Shown here one piece after another: positions 17,892-25,736 of a stretch of DNA of 25,736 nucleotides. The stretch is from NCBI GenBank assembly GCA_002104905.1, contig MCFE01000926.1:1-25736 (forward strand), in the 5' to 3' direction. Origin of the DNA: Basidiobolus meristosporus CBS 931.73. Its lineage: Eukaryota; Basidiobolomycota; Basidiobolomycetes; Basidiobolales; Basidiobolaceae. Below the pieces are notes generated by a model. That model did no database searches and was not told the origin of the DNA. It saw only the letters and a program-made list of their open reading frames with translations. A program made the translations under genes and the position numbers. Numbering within the stretch: position 1 is the first letter of the stretch; the number at the start of each line of letters is the position of its first letter.

Positions 17892-19923
17892 TTATTTCTG
17901 CTGAGACTTCAGTTGTACCCCAATTACCTATTGTATTGACCAATACAAGTCCCTATACCCTACACTAGGCCCAATCCCACACTCAACAAGTAACTCCATT
18001 AAAATCCACCACTCTATAAGTATTCTTACTGTTATACTCTGTTTCCACAGATTTAGCGGGAGCACTAAGGCTTTGTGCAATTGTTCATTTGTTGATTCAC
18101 ATTGTCCTGATCAAGCTCCTCATTGGCTAGTCTTTGCAGTATATCCTTACAACATGTAGGTGTGTTTTCTTGAGCACTGCTCTTGAAGAAGTGCTGCAAT
18201 CATTTGGTATGCCTACAAGTTTTCCAATTCCACTGAAGGCATTGTGATAGTCTTTTGAGCTCTTGACATTGTAGCCTTTAGTGCCAGTGGGATATCTACT
18301 CTGTGAACAATGGAGGACATGGAGGCAATATTGGACAAATTACCTTTCTTGCATACTCATCTACATTGCTGGAGTATAGCTAAGCTGGCTGCACTTCCAA
18401 CTCTTGTAAAAACAGCTGTTTTCTTGTTGGTAAATCTTTCTGGCTTTGATGGTATTCAGTCTGTTCTGGGCCTACAGTATAGATTGGCAGGAACAGCAGC
18501 TTTTTTCTTACGTTTCTCTTTCACTAGCTTGGGTAGACTTTTCCCCTTTGCCTTTTCCTTAATCCCTGCCAGGTCTTTCACTGCTACTTTGTTGGAGTGC
18601 TTCTTGTATTGAGCCACATTTTCTCCTTGATAAATGTTGATCAGATACATCTGCTTTGGCCTGCTAGTCCCTTGCTGGCACTCTGCTAGCAGCCTGACAC
18701 TTCTTTACTGCTTGTTTCAAGCTCTCAGTGCATGCTGTTACAGGCTCCTGAGGTAGCCACTTGCTATTATCACTGCCAAGTCCTTCATTGCTACTTTGAC
18801 TGAGTTCTTTTTGAAAAGAACTAAGCTTTTTACTTGCTAAATATTGGGCTGGTGAATCTGTGACTGCCTGCTTTTCCCTTATTGGCATGTTTCCAGCTAC
18901 CCAGTGCCTCATTGACACTTGTTTGGAGCTTTCAGCCCTGCATGCAACAGGCTTTACAGTGAGCCACTGGTTTCTAGCTATTGCACCCTTATTCTTTTGC
19001 CATTAATAGTTTCTGCTATTCTTGAGATACATTCTTAGCATACCAATGCTGGCCCAAACGCTGTTTGAATGTTTGAATCCAGAATAATGCTCATGGAGCA
19101 AGTCACATGCATTCTGCTTGGCCTTGAGTACCTGACAGTCCACTGGTATGCCAGCCTTGAGGTGTAGGAGTGATAGACTTCTAACAGCCACTTGATTATC
19201 AGCCCCCTCTTCATCATTGTGCTCAATGGAGCCATACATCTTCAATGCTTTTTGATTTTAGGTTTTGGTATAAGCACTACAACTTCCCCTCTCATGCTGT
19301 GATAATTTTTATGTGTACTTTATATTTGGGCACTGCTGTTGTGCCTCAAAGACTGTATTATGTTCCTGTGCTGTTACATTGGGAAATGGCTAAATTCTTG
19401 GCTATGGCATTGAGCTACTTGAGTTCCTTCTTTGCAGCAAAGATACTGCTTTCTCTACATGGGATATTAAATGCTCTGTACCTTTTGTCTGCCCATCCTA
19501 TTTTGGGTTTATTTCCTTATTTCTCTAGTCCATTGCATCTGTCCTATCAGCCACTGCACCTAATTGCCTCATTCATGCTTTGGTATTAGCCAACAACATA
19601 CTGGCTAATACATGTGGTAGTGATGTTGTGATTGCCACTTGCTGGTCTTCAACAGCAGGTACTGCTTTGCTACATTCTCATTGGCCTTAGCAATATGGTA
19701 AGCTTGTGGTTCTGCAGAGAATACCAATTGCCTACTTATTTGCAAGCCTAAGGAGCCCATATTACTCCCTTCAGTAGGCACACTGTCAACATGGCCTTTT
19801 TGGCTGTAGCCCTGCTGCTTGCACTGAATGCAGAGCAAGCTGTTGTCCAACCATTCTTCTGCTGCTGTCAGTGGTGGGGTGTGGTTGAGAAACAGACGGC
19901 TTTGCTTTATTTTTTGGCAGCAT
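17892..19923 (-). pseudogene. Repeat-bearing accessory gene of the Tnp2-like element, copy 2
   Basis: Homologue of 5129-6559 in opposite orientation. The start MLPKNKAKPSVSQPH (ATG at 19923) matches copy 1. An N-terminal piece has CIQCKQQGYSQKGH (about 19820), a possible Cys/His cluster absent from copy 1. Then come LKAKQNACDLLHEHYSGFK (about 19100), tandem units (QSSNEGLGSDNSKWLPQEPV, 18900-18700), a very basic stretch (KEKAKGKSLPKLVKEKRKKK, about 18560-18500), and the C-terminal motif SSAQENT..CKD.LQRL..EELD (about 18160-18090). Stops and frameshifts are frequent. It is about 600 bp longer than copy 1, mainly in the N-terminal third. Function unknown; a DNA-binding partner of the transposase is an inference. 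Confidence 0.55.
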
Positions 19924-20100
19924 TTATATGGAAGTGAGTCAAACCAAAGGGGATATGGTGTTACCTATATGTGTGTATGTGGTGCCACAACTGTTTTTAT
20001 AGAGCTCAATGGTGGGTAATCATTGAATCTTACATTTATGCAGGTGCAATGTCTCAAACACATGATTGTCTTAAATTATCATGAGTATTGACAGAAAAGT
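19924..20100. promoter_or_regulatory. Divergent intergenic region of the second composite
   Basis: The gap between the accessory start (19923, minus) and the transposase frame to the right. It aligns inverted with 4960-5128. The TATA-like CTATAAATAAGG of copy 1 has decayed here (CTGTTTTTATAG). The conserved position supports a shared promoter region. Confidence 0.4.
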
Positions 20101-21770
20101 GATATAATAGCATTATGTTGCTAAATGTAAAACTGTTTGCCCCAAGGATAAGTCTACCTTGATTCAACACTGCAAGAGAAGAGAAAAAAGACCATGTGGC
20201 TATTATAGCAAGCCTCTGAGCCATGAGGCATGCAGAGAGCATTGGAAGTATTACTGGGATCATGGCCAGTGTTTTGCCACACAAACCATATTTGGCCATT
20301 CACTAGTCACTACAATGCTAACAATATCTTGCCAGACACTGGATACTTCTGTGATTGCATATGGCTGTACTTGTCACCTTGCACAAACTGATTCAGGAGA
20401 GTTTGTGACACCTTTAGGCTCATCCCAGCTATTTGAATATGGCATGTAGAGTGATAGCTTTGAAAAAGCTGGCTTACCAATGAATTGTGAGCCTATCTTC
20501 CCTGACAGCAGCACCTTGCATAAGCCTGGCAAAATCCCATTTTGCAAATAGGCTACATCCATGGAAAAAAATGGCAAGGACACTTTATGAAGTCCGGTAA
20601 GCCAGCAAATCCATCTACTAGTGAATGAGGTGATTTTGTGGCTACAGAAGTGGTGCATTTTGACCAATATTAGTAATGGGGGCTTTGAGGGATTACACTA
20701 TTTGTTGCTAAAATCATCCTGGATGCAACTTACCTATAACATGGTGTAGGTGGGAAACTGTCATGTGGCTGGCAACCTATGACCCAGGAACTGTCCTGAT
20801 ACCAGCATTTGCTAACAGTTGCATGGAACTCATATTAGAAAATGCCACTGTTGCAAGGTGTCCAAATTGTCAGGAATCCATTACCATTGGGGAAACATAG
20901 TTGACACTCTAGGTATATTCCAGTAATACCCTGTCTAAAGAAGCTCAAGCAATCCGATAAGTATTTTGAAGCTATAAAATGAGCTCCAATTAGTATTCAT
21001 ACGCATATGCAACATTACAACTGCAAGGACTGGATGAGCTAGATATGTATTCATTCAAGTGGCATTCTAAGGCTGTTTCTACCAGGAGTACATTGGAAGC
21101 ATTGGGAGTCATATGCGTACATTGTAGGAATATTTATCCAGAAGCAGATCACCAATGCTAACTTGATCCATCTATAGCTTTTGTGTTCAGAGTTTGTGAT
21201 GGGATTTAATCTCTTGTACTGCAAACATAAAGCTGAGCACATAGATCCCTGCCGCTGGTGAAGCCATTTACTATGCCATCTTGCTTGGTGTGTTGAGAAT
21301 ATTGGACCTTGCTTCACCTTTTGGGAGCTACCTATGGAGTAGATATGTGGGAGATAGGAAGACAAGTCAAGTTGCAGGTCCTATCATATCCCAATCTCAT
21401 CAAGAACATTACCTTCAAGTCTGTCATGGATGTGATGAGTTAGTACATGGAGGACAGCCATGAAGAGCTGGAAAATACAGAGGACAATTGTGCACATGGA
21501 GATACCTATGCCTACGGCATTAAGAAACTAAGTAGCCCCAATGCATTGTTAATCAGTTAAGTAATGCAAAGTTGGGCTGGGTACAACAAGCACTGATTTA
21601 TACTTACAAAGCTCTACCAAGGTATGCCAGATTTCTCTTGGTTGCAAGCCAATCTCTACACTGTGCAATACAGAGTTCACACAAACAAGAGCCAGAATGT
21701 ACCTATAAGGAGACTAGAACTCAGTAGGGAGAAGGAATGTATTGGCTAAATACCAAAAAGCTCAAAACAC
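20101..21770 (+). pseudogene. Tnp2/Plavaka-like transposase relic C, catalytic core deleted
   Basis: The N-terminal zinc-finger-like region is the best preserved of the copies: CGYYSKPLSHEACREHWKYY (about 20190-20250), then YGCTCHLAQTDSGEF (about 20360-20405). The sequence follows relic A to about 20978 and then jumps to the equivalent of 3250. The whole core with the acidic residues (the 3260-4075 equivalent) is missing. The CVENIGPCFTFWELPME module (about 21285-21340) and the start of the tail follow. It is cut at 21770 by a Copia LTR. It is dead, but this N-terminus is useful for reconstructing the family alignment. Confidence 0.75.
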
Positions 21771-22256
21771 TGTCAGGTTTTTTACCACATAAGGCAATTG
21801 GATGTACTGGCTGATTAGATCCAATAAATAGTTGTAGGTGCATTAAGACTGCAACAATGCCATGCCACCCTTAGCAAATCACTGTACAAACACTGTAATG
21901 TATTATCAACTGTACTTGACTGTAAAATTAGCAGAACACCATGGTGATCCTCTCACAAGATTGTGTAGATGGTCATTAATTCAAAGCTGCCGGTATTATG
22001 GTGGTCTCCTGACAGGATTTTCACAGCTAATCTGAGTTGGATATGCCTGCAGGACCAAATAATTTCTCATAGGGAACACCATACACACCAAAAAGAACTC
22101 TTTAACCTATTTCAAGCAATTCCATTTAAGAAGGATTTCATGGGTGACATTAGGGCACTTGATGCAGTAGGAGTAGGCATTATCTAAGTAAGCCTTTGAA
22201 AAGGTGAAGGAAGCCACACGCCTACTTTAAAAGAAAAACTCTATGTAAAAGATAAT

Positions 22257-22267
22257 AGACTTGTTCC
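22257..22267 (+). repeat. Left terminal inverted repeat of Harbinger element
   Basis: AGACTTGTTCC; exact inverse at 25673-25683. Identity stops after 11 bases, since the left end continues ATCATAACATGCC and the right end (inverse) GTTGGATAGTGCC. Confidence 0.92.
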
Positions 22268-22999
22268 ATCATAACATGCCAGGGTGCGCGGCGCAATCCG
22301 CGGTTGCTAAGAACGATTGGGCGCGATGTTATAGCTACCAGAAGGCAGGATTGTTCTTGGACGATTTTGCACTATGCGGGACGATCTCGCACACTATGGC
22401 ACAATCTGACACAATGAGGTTGGCGCGGATGATTGCGCCAACTCGTAATGCTCGCATCACGTGCGCAATCGGATACCGCTATAATGGCAGGTAAAATCCG
22501 GTATTTGGATATGTTTCTTTAATGTAAATGGAAATAAATGTGTATCACACTATAAACTATACTGATACTTACCATTTTGGTTACCCTCACTCCAATTGGA
22601 CGGTATCTCAGTGGTTAATTGGTCCAAAAGTATCCTGAAGCTGGCAGCCCCCAATTGGCTCAATGACTACAGAAAAAGCTACCTGATTTGCCATCAAATA
22701 TCCCATTTTGCCCATTGAGCAAGTAAATCCCTGATCCTAGTGATTGAGCAAGGTGTCATAGCTAGCACGCAAGCGATCGTGTAGGTGCGAAACAGATCCA
22801 ATAGCTGCACTGGTATTACAGATGATGTATATATATGCAGGGTGTTTATTTATAGGGGTTCTGTCTCAAATGTAAGACGACCTTGATATTACTTATATCA
22901 AAAATTTGATGATCACTGATTTGCAATGGCTTGATTTGGATCGCAAAAAAAAAGGGTTGTCAGGATCATTACGAATGTGAGCGATTCAAAGCAATCGCA
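22268..22999. other. Left subterminal non-coding region of Harbinger element
   Basis: The first 230 bp are very CpG-rich; I count eight CpG in 22281-22330. They carry the octamer GCGCAATC at 22291 and 22463 and its inverse at 22431, with looser relatives between. The rest, to 22999, is ordinary AT-rich sequence holding the 3' end of the accessory transcript. A short open frame at 22261-22494 follows no known family. Confidence 0.6.
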
Positions 23000-24256
23000 T
23001 CATCTTCTCCTGGGTTTTTTTCTCACAGGGATTACTACTGAAGCATTTGGTAGTGACTCACTTTGCACACCTATACTACTTCCTGGCTGACTATCATCTT
23101 GGCTACTTGTGTATTCGTAGTCAGTATTTTGCCTCCTAGTTGATGAGTGCAATGCTGCAGCTTGGCCGCGCTGAATCGCTCCGACTGAACCAACTGAACC
23201 AACTGAACCAGCCTGTAGTGCCACACGCTGACGCGTTCTTTTACTTGCCAAGGGCTCCGGTGGTTGAGTCACTTCATGTTGGTCATCATCAGTCAGTTCA
23301 CCAGAAGTAACTTGCTGATGGTCAGGCAAAACGGCACGCACAGGCACGCCTTGACGCGTTGAGATGGCCCTTGGCTGAGTTCGATGTGATGCCGCATGTT
23401 GACGCGACTCAGTCCGCTCCAATGGACTTGTGTCTAAATGAGCAGTTTGGCGAGTTCTGGTAGTTTTGCTCTGAAGCGCGCGCGTTGACTCAATGCGTGT
23501 TGACTCGACGCGGGGCGTTCTGGTAAAGGGTGTTGGCGTACTCTGGACTGACGTGCGCCGGCGTGCTGTGGTTGCAAGAGATGGTAGGGAATCCAGCGAG
23601 GCGTGCTGGCGCGATCTGGACGATGTTGCTCGCGGTCTGTATTCTTCCTCCTGAAGCTCACCATCTGATTCCTCAAGGTATTCACTTACCCTCTGTCTGA
23701 TACTTTGGAGCTGTTGCCTGGATGAGTCCTGTGTATATTGCTCTCGGAAGCCACTTAGCTCTACTAATATATCACGTAGTACATTAGTCATTTGAGGCAA
23801 AAACTCATTCAAAATCTCTTTGGTTCCCAAAGTTGAGGCACGAACGGACGCGTCCGGCCCGTACTGTGCAAATTGCGCGCGAAATTGTTCCCACGCGGCT
23901 TCCTTGTCAAATCCCCTCACTCTCAGCTCATTCTTGATTTCAATACTTGTCTTGTTATATATCTTTTTACATACATTGGCTGGCATCTTGATGTAGAACT
24001 CATGCCACAGCTTTCTACTCCAATTCTTCCATCTTTGTCAACTCTCTGAGGTATCTAGTTCTGCTAGATTAATCAGTAGTGCCCAAATATCTGTATGAAG
24101 GCTCATCATAGACACTTGGGCCATACTAAAATCATTTGGCAAGAACTCAAACGGATCCAACATCGACTTTTCCGGTCCGGACCGCGCTTGTGAGCTGGGG
24201 GATGGGTTTTGTCTGGGTTGTACTAAAGATGAGTTGAGGCTTGGTATGGGGACCAT
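23000..24256 (-). pseudogene. Harbinger accessory (second) protein, one in-frame UGA
   Basis: PIF/Harbinger elements usually encode a DNA-binding partner, often Myb/SANT-like, that helps bring the transposase to the nucleus and the ends. This gene occupies that position, divergent from the transposase. Read from 24256 it gives 72 residues, a TGA at 24040-24038, 17 more residues (QRWKNWSRKLWHEFYIK) and then an open 328 residues from Met at 23986. The aromatic-rich stretch around the stop and GFDKEAAWEQFRAQFAQYG could be a helical DNA-binding domain, but I cannot place it in Myb/SANT with confidence. The second half is Arg/Ser/Thr/Gln-rich with a short VGSVGSVG repeat and ends RKKPRRR, a nuclear-localisation-like tail. 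The TGA may come from CGA by CpG decay. Translation from 23986 alone is also possible. Confidence 0.7.
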
Positions 24257-24615
24257 AGCAACGGATTTGGATACTTATACAGCAGTATATTGGCATCAAC
24301 CTGGTCTTATATGAAATATATATGAAAACTAATGTGATTGTTGAATTTTCCATATATTATGCATGATGCATCTCGGATTGCGTTGACACGGATAAGATCA
24401 CATCAATCGCAGATTTCCTTTTTGATTATAGACCTATGATTAAAGCATCAATAAAAGTACCAAGGCATTGTTTGCGGATGATTTTTGCGACATAATGATG
24501 GGATACATGGCAATTGATGGAGATTTAACCATAATGTGTAAAAAATCAGATAAATATTGCAGATTGCGCTGAATCGATTCAAACCGCCTCCATACGATCA
24601 TCCATCAATTTTAAT
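24257..24615. promoter_or_regulatory. Divergent promoter region of Harbinger element
   Basis: Lies between the start codons of the two divergent genes. It contains AT-rich ATATATATG and CCATATATTATG (about 24315-24360) and GATTGCG at 24376 and GATTGCGC at 24562, relatives of the left-subterminal octamer. The frame upstream of the transposase ATG is open to about 24533 but has no Met, so 24616 is the start. Confidence 0.5.
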
Positions 24616-25500
24616 ATGACTTACTCATCTGAATGGTCTTTTCTCATCAATCCCATCACTACCACTGGATTTCCTTTTGACACACTGGAGGAGATCTATT
24701 CCAAGTACTGTGGACCATCAACCCCAATCTACTCAAGGAGATCTCTTGTTAAGCTTCTCTGCTATTACAAGAACTATTGCCCCACAAGGTTTCATCCCAC
24801 CATCCATGGCAACAAAAGTCCTAGAAGCTTTCATTCCCAGCTGACAGCAATGGAGAACCACCTTGCAGAGGGTATGAATGACTTAGAGCAAGCTTGGAAT
24901 ACTAGGTTCAGAAGCTCCAATAGACTTCCATATCCCAGAGTGTTCAGCAACAGGTTCCATATAAGGAGTATTTTGGATACCTTCCCAGTGAGGATTAACA
25001 GACCTTCTAGAGGGCAGAGGCACTTTTATTCTGGCAAGTACAAGGCACACTGTGTGAAGTTTCAAGCACTGTCTGACATTGAGGGTAACATCATCTGGTT
25101 TAGTGGGCCATTTGCTGGAAGTAGGCATGACAAAGCACTCTGGGTAGAGAATCATCCTGAATTCAGTAGAGGGGAGAAATGTATGGCAGACTTGGCCTAT
25201 ATAGGAGAGGATTGTCAGAGATTAGGATGTATTACAGCTTATAGGAAGCCAAGGAATGGTGTGCTTAGCAGGAAGCAGAAGCTCTACAATAAGATATTTA
25301 ATCATTTCAGAGTAAGGGTAGAGCACACATTTGGATATCTGAAGAGATTCAGCATATTGGCAGGTAAATACAGAGGAAAGTCATATATAGGAGAAAACAG
25401 CAGAATAGGTAAAATAGTTAAGATACTTATCAATGCACAGTATGTTCATACAAGAAGACATCCACTGAGAGAAATGTGTCTGGAGCATTATGAAGAGTAA
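24616..25500 (+). CDS. PIF/Harbinger transposase (DDE_Tnp_4 type), apparently intact
   Basis: Catalyses cutting and rejoining of the element's ends in the nucleus. It has 294 residues with no stop, somewhat short compared with many plant and animal relatives. Residues 1-110 form an N-terminal region with SRRSLVKLLCYYKNYCP and MENHLAEGMNDLEQAW, likely helical. The catalytic core has D121 in ILDTFPVRINRP, D172 in GPFAGSRHDKALW, the conserved MADLAYIG block near 190-197, and E236 in FRVRVEHTFGYLKRFSILAG. The spacing of D172 and E236 (64) fits the superfamily. The C-terminus, HTRRHPLREMCLEHYEE, is conserved in the pseudogene at 8709-9805. AATAAA (25500-25505) overlaps the stop codon. It could mobilise the MITE and foldback, which share its ends. 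Confidence 0.92.
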   Translation: MTYSSEWSFLINPITTTGFPFDTLEEIYSKYCGPSTPIYSRRSLVKLLCYYKNYCPTRFHPTIHGNKSPRSFHSQLTAMENHLAEGMNDLEQAWNTRFRSSNRLPYPRVFSNRFHIRSILDTFPVRINRPSRGQRHFYSGKYKAHCVKFQALSDIEGNIIWFSGPFAGSRHDKALWVENHPEFSRGEKCMADLAYIGEDCQRLGCITAYRKPRNGVLSRKQKLYNKIFNHFRVRVEHTFGYLKRFSILAGKYRGKSYIGENSRIGKIVKILINAQYVHTRRHPLREMCLEHYEE

Positions 25501-25672
25501 ATAAAGCAAGGAAAGCACTATTCTGAGCAACATAAGTAAGATTGAGTAAAATTACCAGTAACTGTATCATACCACTGGTATCATGGTAGAAATTATAGTG
25601 CCAGATGGTGCCGTAGAGTGCCAGATCGATCCGGCACTATAAACCGGCTGGCACTATGTGGCACTATCCAAC
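25501..25672. other. Right subterminal region of Harbinger element with phased TGCC/GGCA motifs
   Basis: TGCC occurs at 25599, 25609 and 25619, exactly 10 bp apart. The inverse GGCA occurs at 25633, 25650 and 25660. Counted from the end, the last motif begins 21 bases in, the same distance as in the foldback arms. This suggests a binding array for the transposase or the accessory protein. Confidence 0.65.
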
Positions 25673-25683
25673 GGAACAAGTCT
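25673..25683 (-). repeat. Right terminal inverted repeat of Harbinger element
   Basis: GGAACAAGTCT, exact inverse of the left end. The adjoining inner sequence is shared with both arms of the foldback element. Confidence 0.92.
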
Positions 25684-25736
25684 ATTGCAAAGAATCTACT
25701 GTTGGTAAGCAAGGCAACTGTTGAAGGTCTCATTTT

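Larger units (their letters stand above)
22257..25683 (+). mobile_element. Young PIF/Harbinger-type DNA transposon, 3,427 bp
   Basis: Ends are AGACTTGTTCC (22257-22267) and its inverse (25673-25683). Flanking triplets are AAT (left) and ATT (right), one mismatch from the 3-bp duplication expected for this superfamily; the related MITE has a perfect AAT. It interrupts a Copia protease frame. It carries two divergent genes, a 294-residue transposase (plus) and an accessory protein (minus), with a shared 360-bp promoter region. It is CpG-rich against a CpG-poor background. The transposase frame is intact; the accessory frame has one UGA. Confidence 0.93.
21771..25736 (+). mobile_element. Internally deleted Copia element, split by the young Harbinger element
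   Basis: LTR at 21771-21982 (starts TGTCAGGTTTTTT), leader 21983-22080 with GCCGGTATTATGGTGG, then a jump straight to the protease (HQKELFNLF at about 22086). All of gag is missing. The protease frame runs to 22256 (KEKLYVKD), is interrupted by 3.4 kb of Harbinger DNA, and resumes in frame at 25684 with IAKNLLLVSKATVEGL. The same linker is uninterrupted at about 540-590 on the minus strand. The element leaves the window at 25736. Confidence 0.8.

Noticed and set aside
18310-18612. 100-residue plus-strand hydrophobic open frame
   Set aside because: It is antisense to the lysine-rich part of accessory gene copy 2; hydrophobicity arises from the complement of lysine codons (CTT/TTT).
19245-19589. 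114-residue plus-strand open frame resembling a membrane protein
   Set aside because: It lies antisense to the N-terminal third of accessory gene copy 2 and has no counterpart in copy 1; no motif supports it.
23150-23215. Short tandem repeat (VGSVGSVG) as a minisatellite of interest
   Set aside because: Only two to three 9-bp units inside a low-complexity coding region; not unusual.
24038-24040. UGA recoded as an amino acid
   Set aside because: The intact transposase ends in TAA and uses ordinary codons; a single point change from CGA is the simpler reading. No recoding signal is seen.
24020-24110. Spliceosomal intron removing the UGA from the accessory gene
   Set aside because: The candidate donor GTATGG and acceptor CTAG span 63 bp that do not include the stop; later acceptors give a frame mismatch. 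RNA data would be needed to reopen this.

Overview
The window reads as a gene-poor, transposon-saturated stretch of a fungal chromosome. The Tnp2-like transposase relics are closest in style to the Plavaka/CACTA group of fungal elements, so I favour a basidiomycete, but this is an inference from family style. I recognise no host housekeeping gene, rRNA, tRNA or CRISPR array. Almost every reading frame belongs to a broken mobile element. The one young-looking element is a PIF/Harbinger-type DNA transposon at 22257-25683.

Layout from left to right: (1) 1-2048, minus strand, 5' part of a Copia element (LTR, leader, gag, protease, start of integrase), running off the left edge. (2) ~2050-5010, minus, Tnp2/Plavaka-like transposase relic A. 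(3) 5129-6559, plus, a divergently transcribed accessory gene with tandem protein repeats. (4) 6637-8601, minus, transposase relic B, carrying an unexplained insert at ~7795-8350. (5) 8602-9959, an internally deleted Harbinger copy with a 211-bp MITE (9500-9710) inside its dead transposase. (6) 9963-10743, a Copia RT/RNase H fragment. (7) 10744-15451, a complete but decayed Ty3/gypsy element with two 369-bp LTRs. (8) 15452-16760, a plus-strand Tnp2-like tail interrupted by a 729-bp foldback element (15614-16342). (9) 16760-17575, rearranged Copia LTR and gag pieces. (10) 17576-21770, a second, inverted copy of the accessory-gene/transposase pair. (11) 21771-22256 and 25684-25736, an internally deleted Copia element split by the young Harbinger element.

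Two systems stand out. The first is a complete Harbinger family in one window: an apparently intact transposase (D121, D172, E236), a divergent second gene broken by one UGA, an old deletion derivative, a MITE and a giant foldback hairpin. All carry the 11-bp end AGACTTGTTCC or a decayed form of it. The subterminal DNA of the non-autonomous members and of the right end of the young copy carries TGCC motifs spaced about 10 bp apart, suggesting a binding array on one face of the helix. The second is a Tnp2-like transposase paired head-to-head with an undescribed repeat-bearing basic protein, present twice in opposite orientation; this resembles the TnpA/TnpD division of labour in plant CACTA elements.

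Base composition separates old from new. The old relics are almost free of CpG, whereas the young Harbinger element is rich in it. Where old and young copies can be aligned, CG has often become CA or TG. This fits methylation-driven CpG decay or a RIP-like process acting on old repeats.
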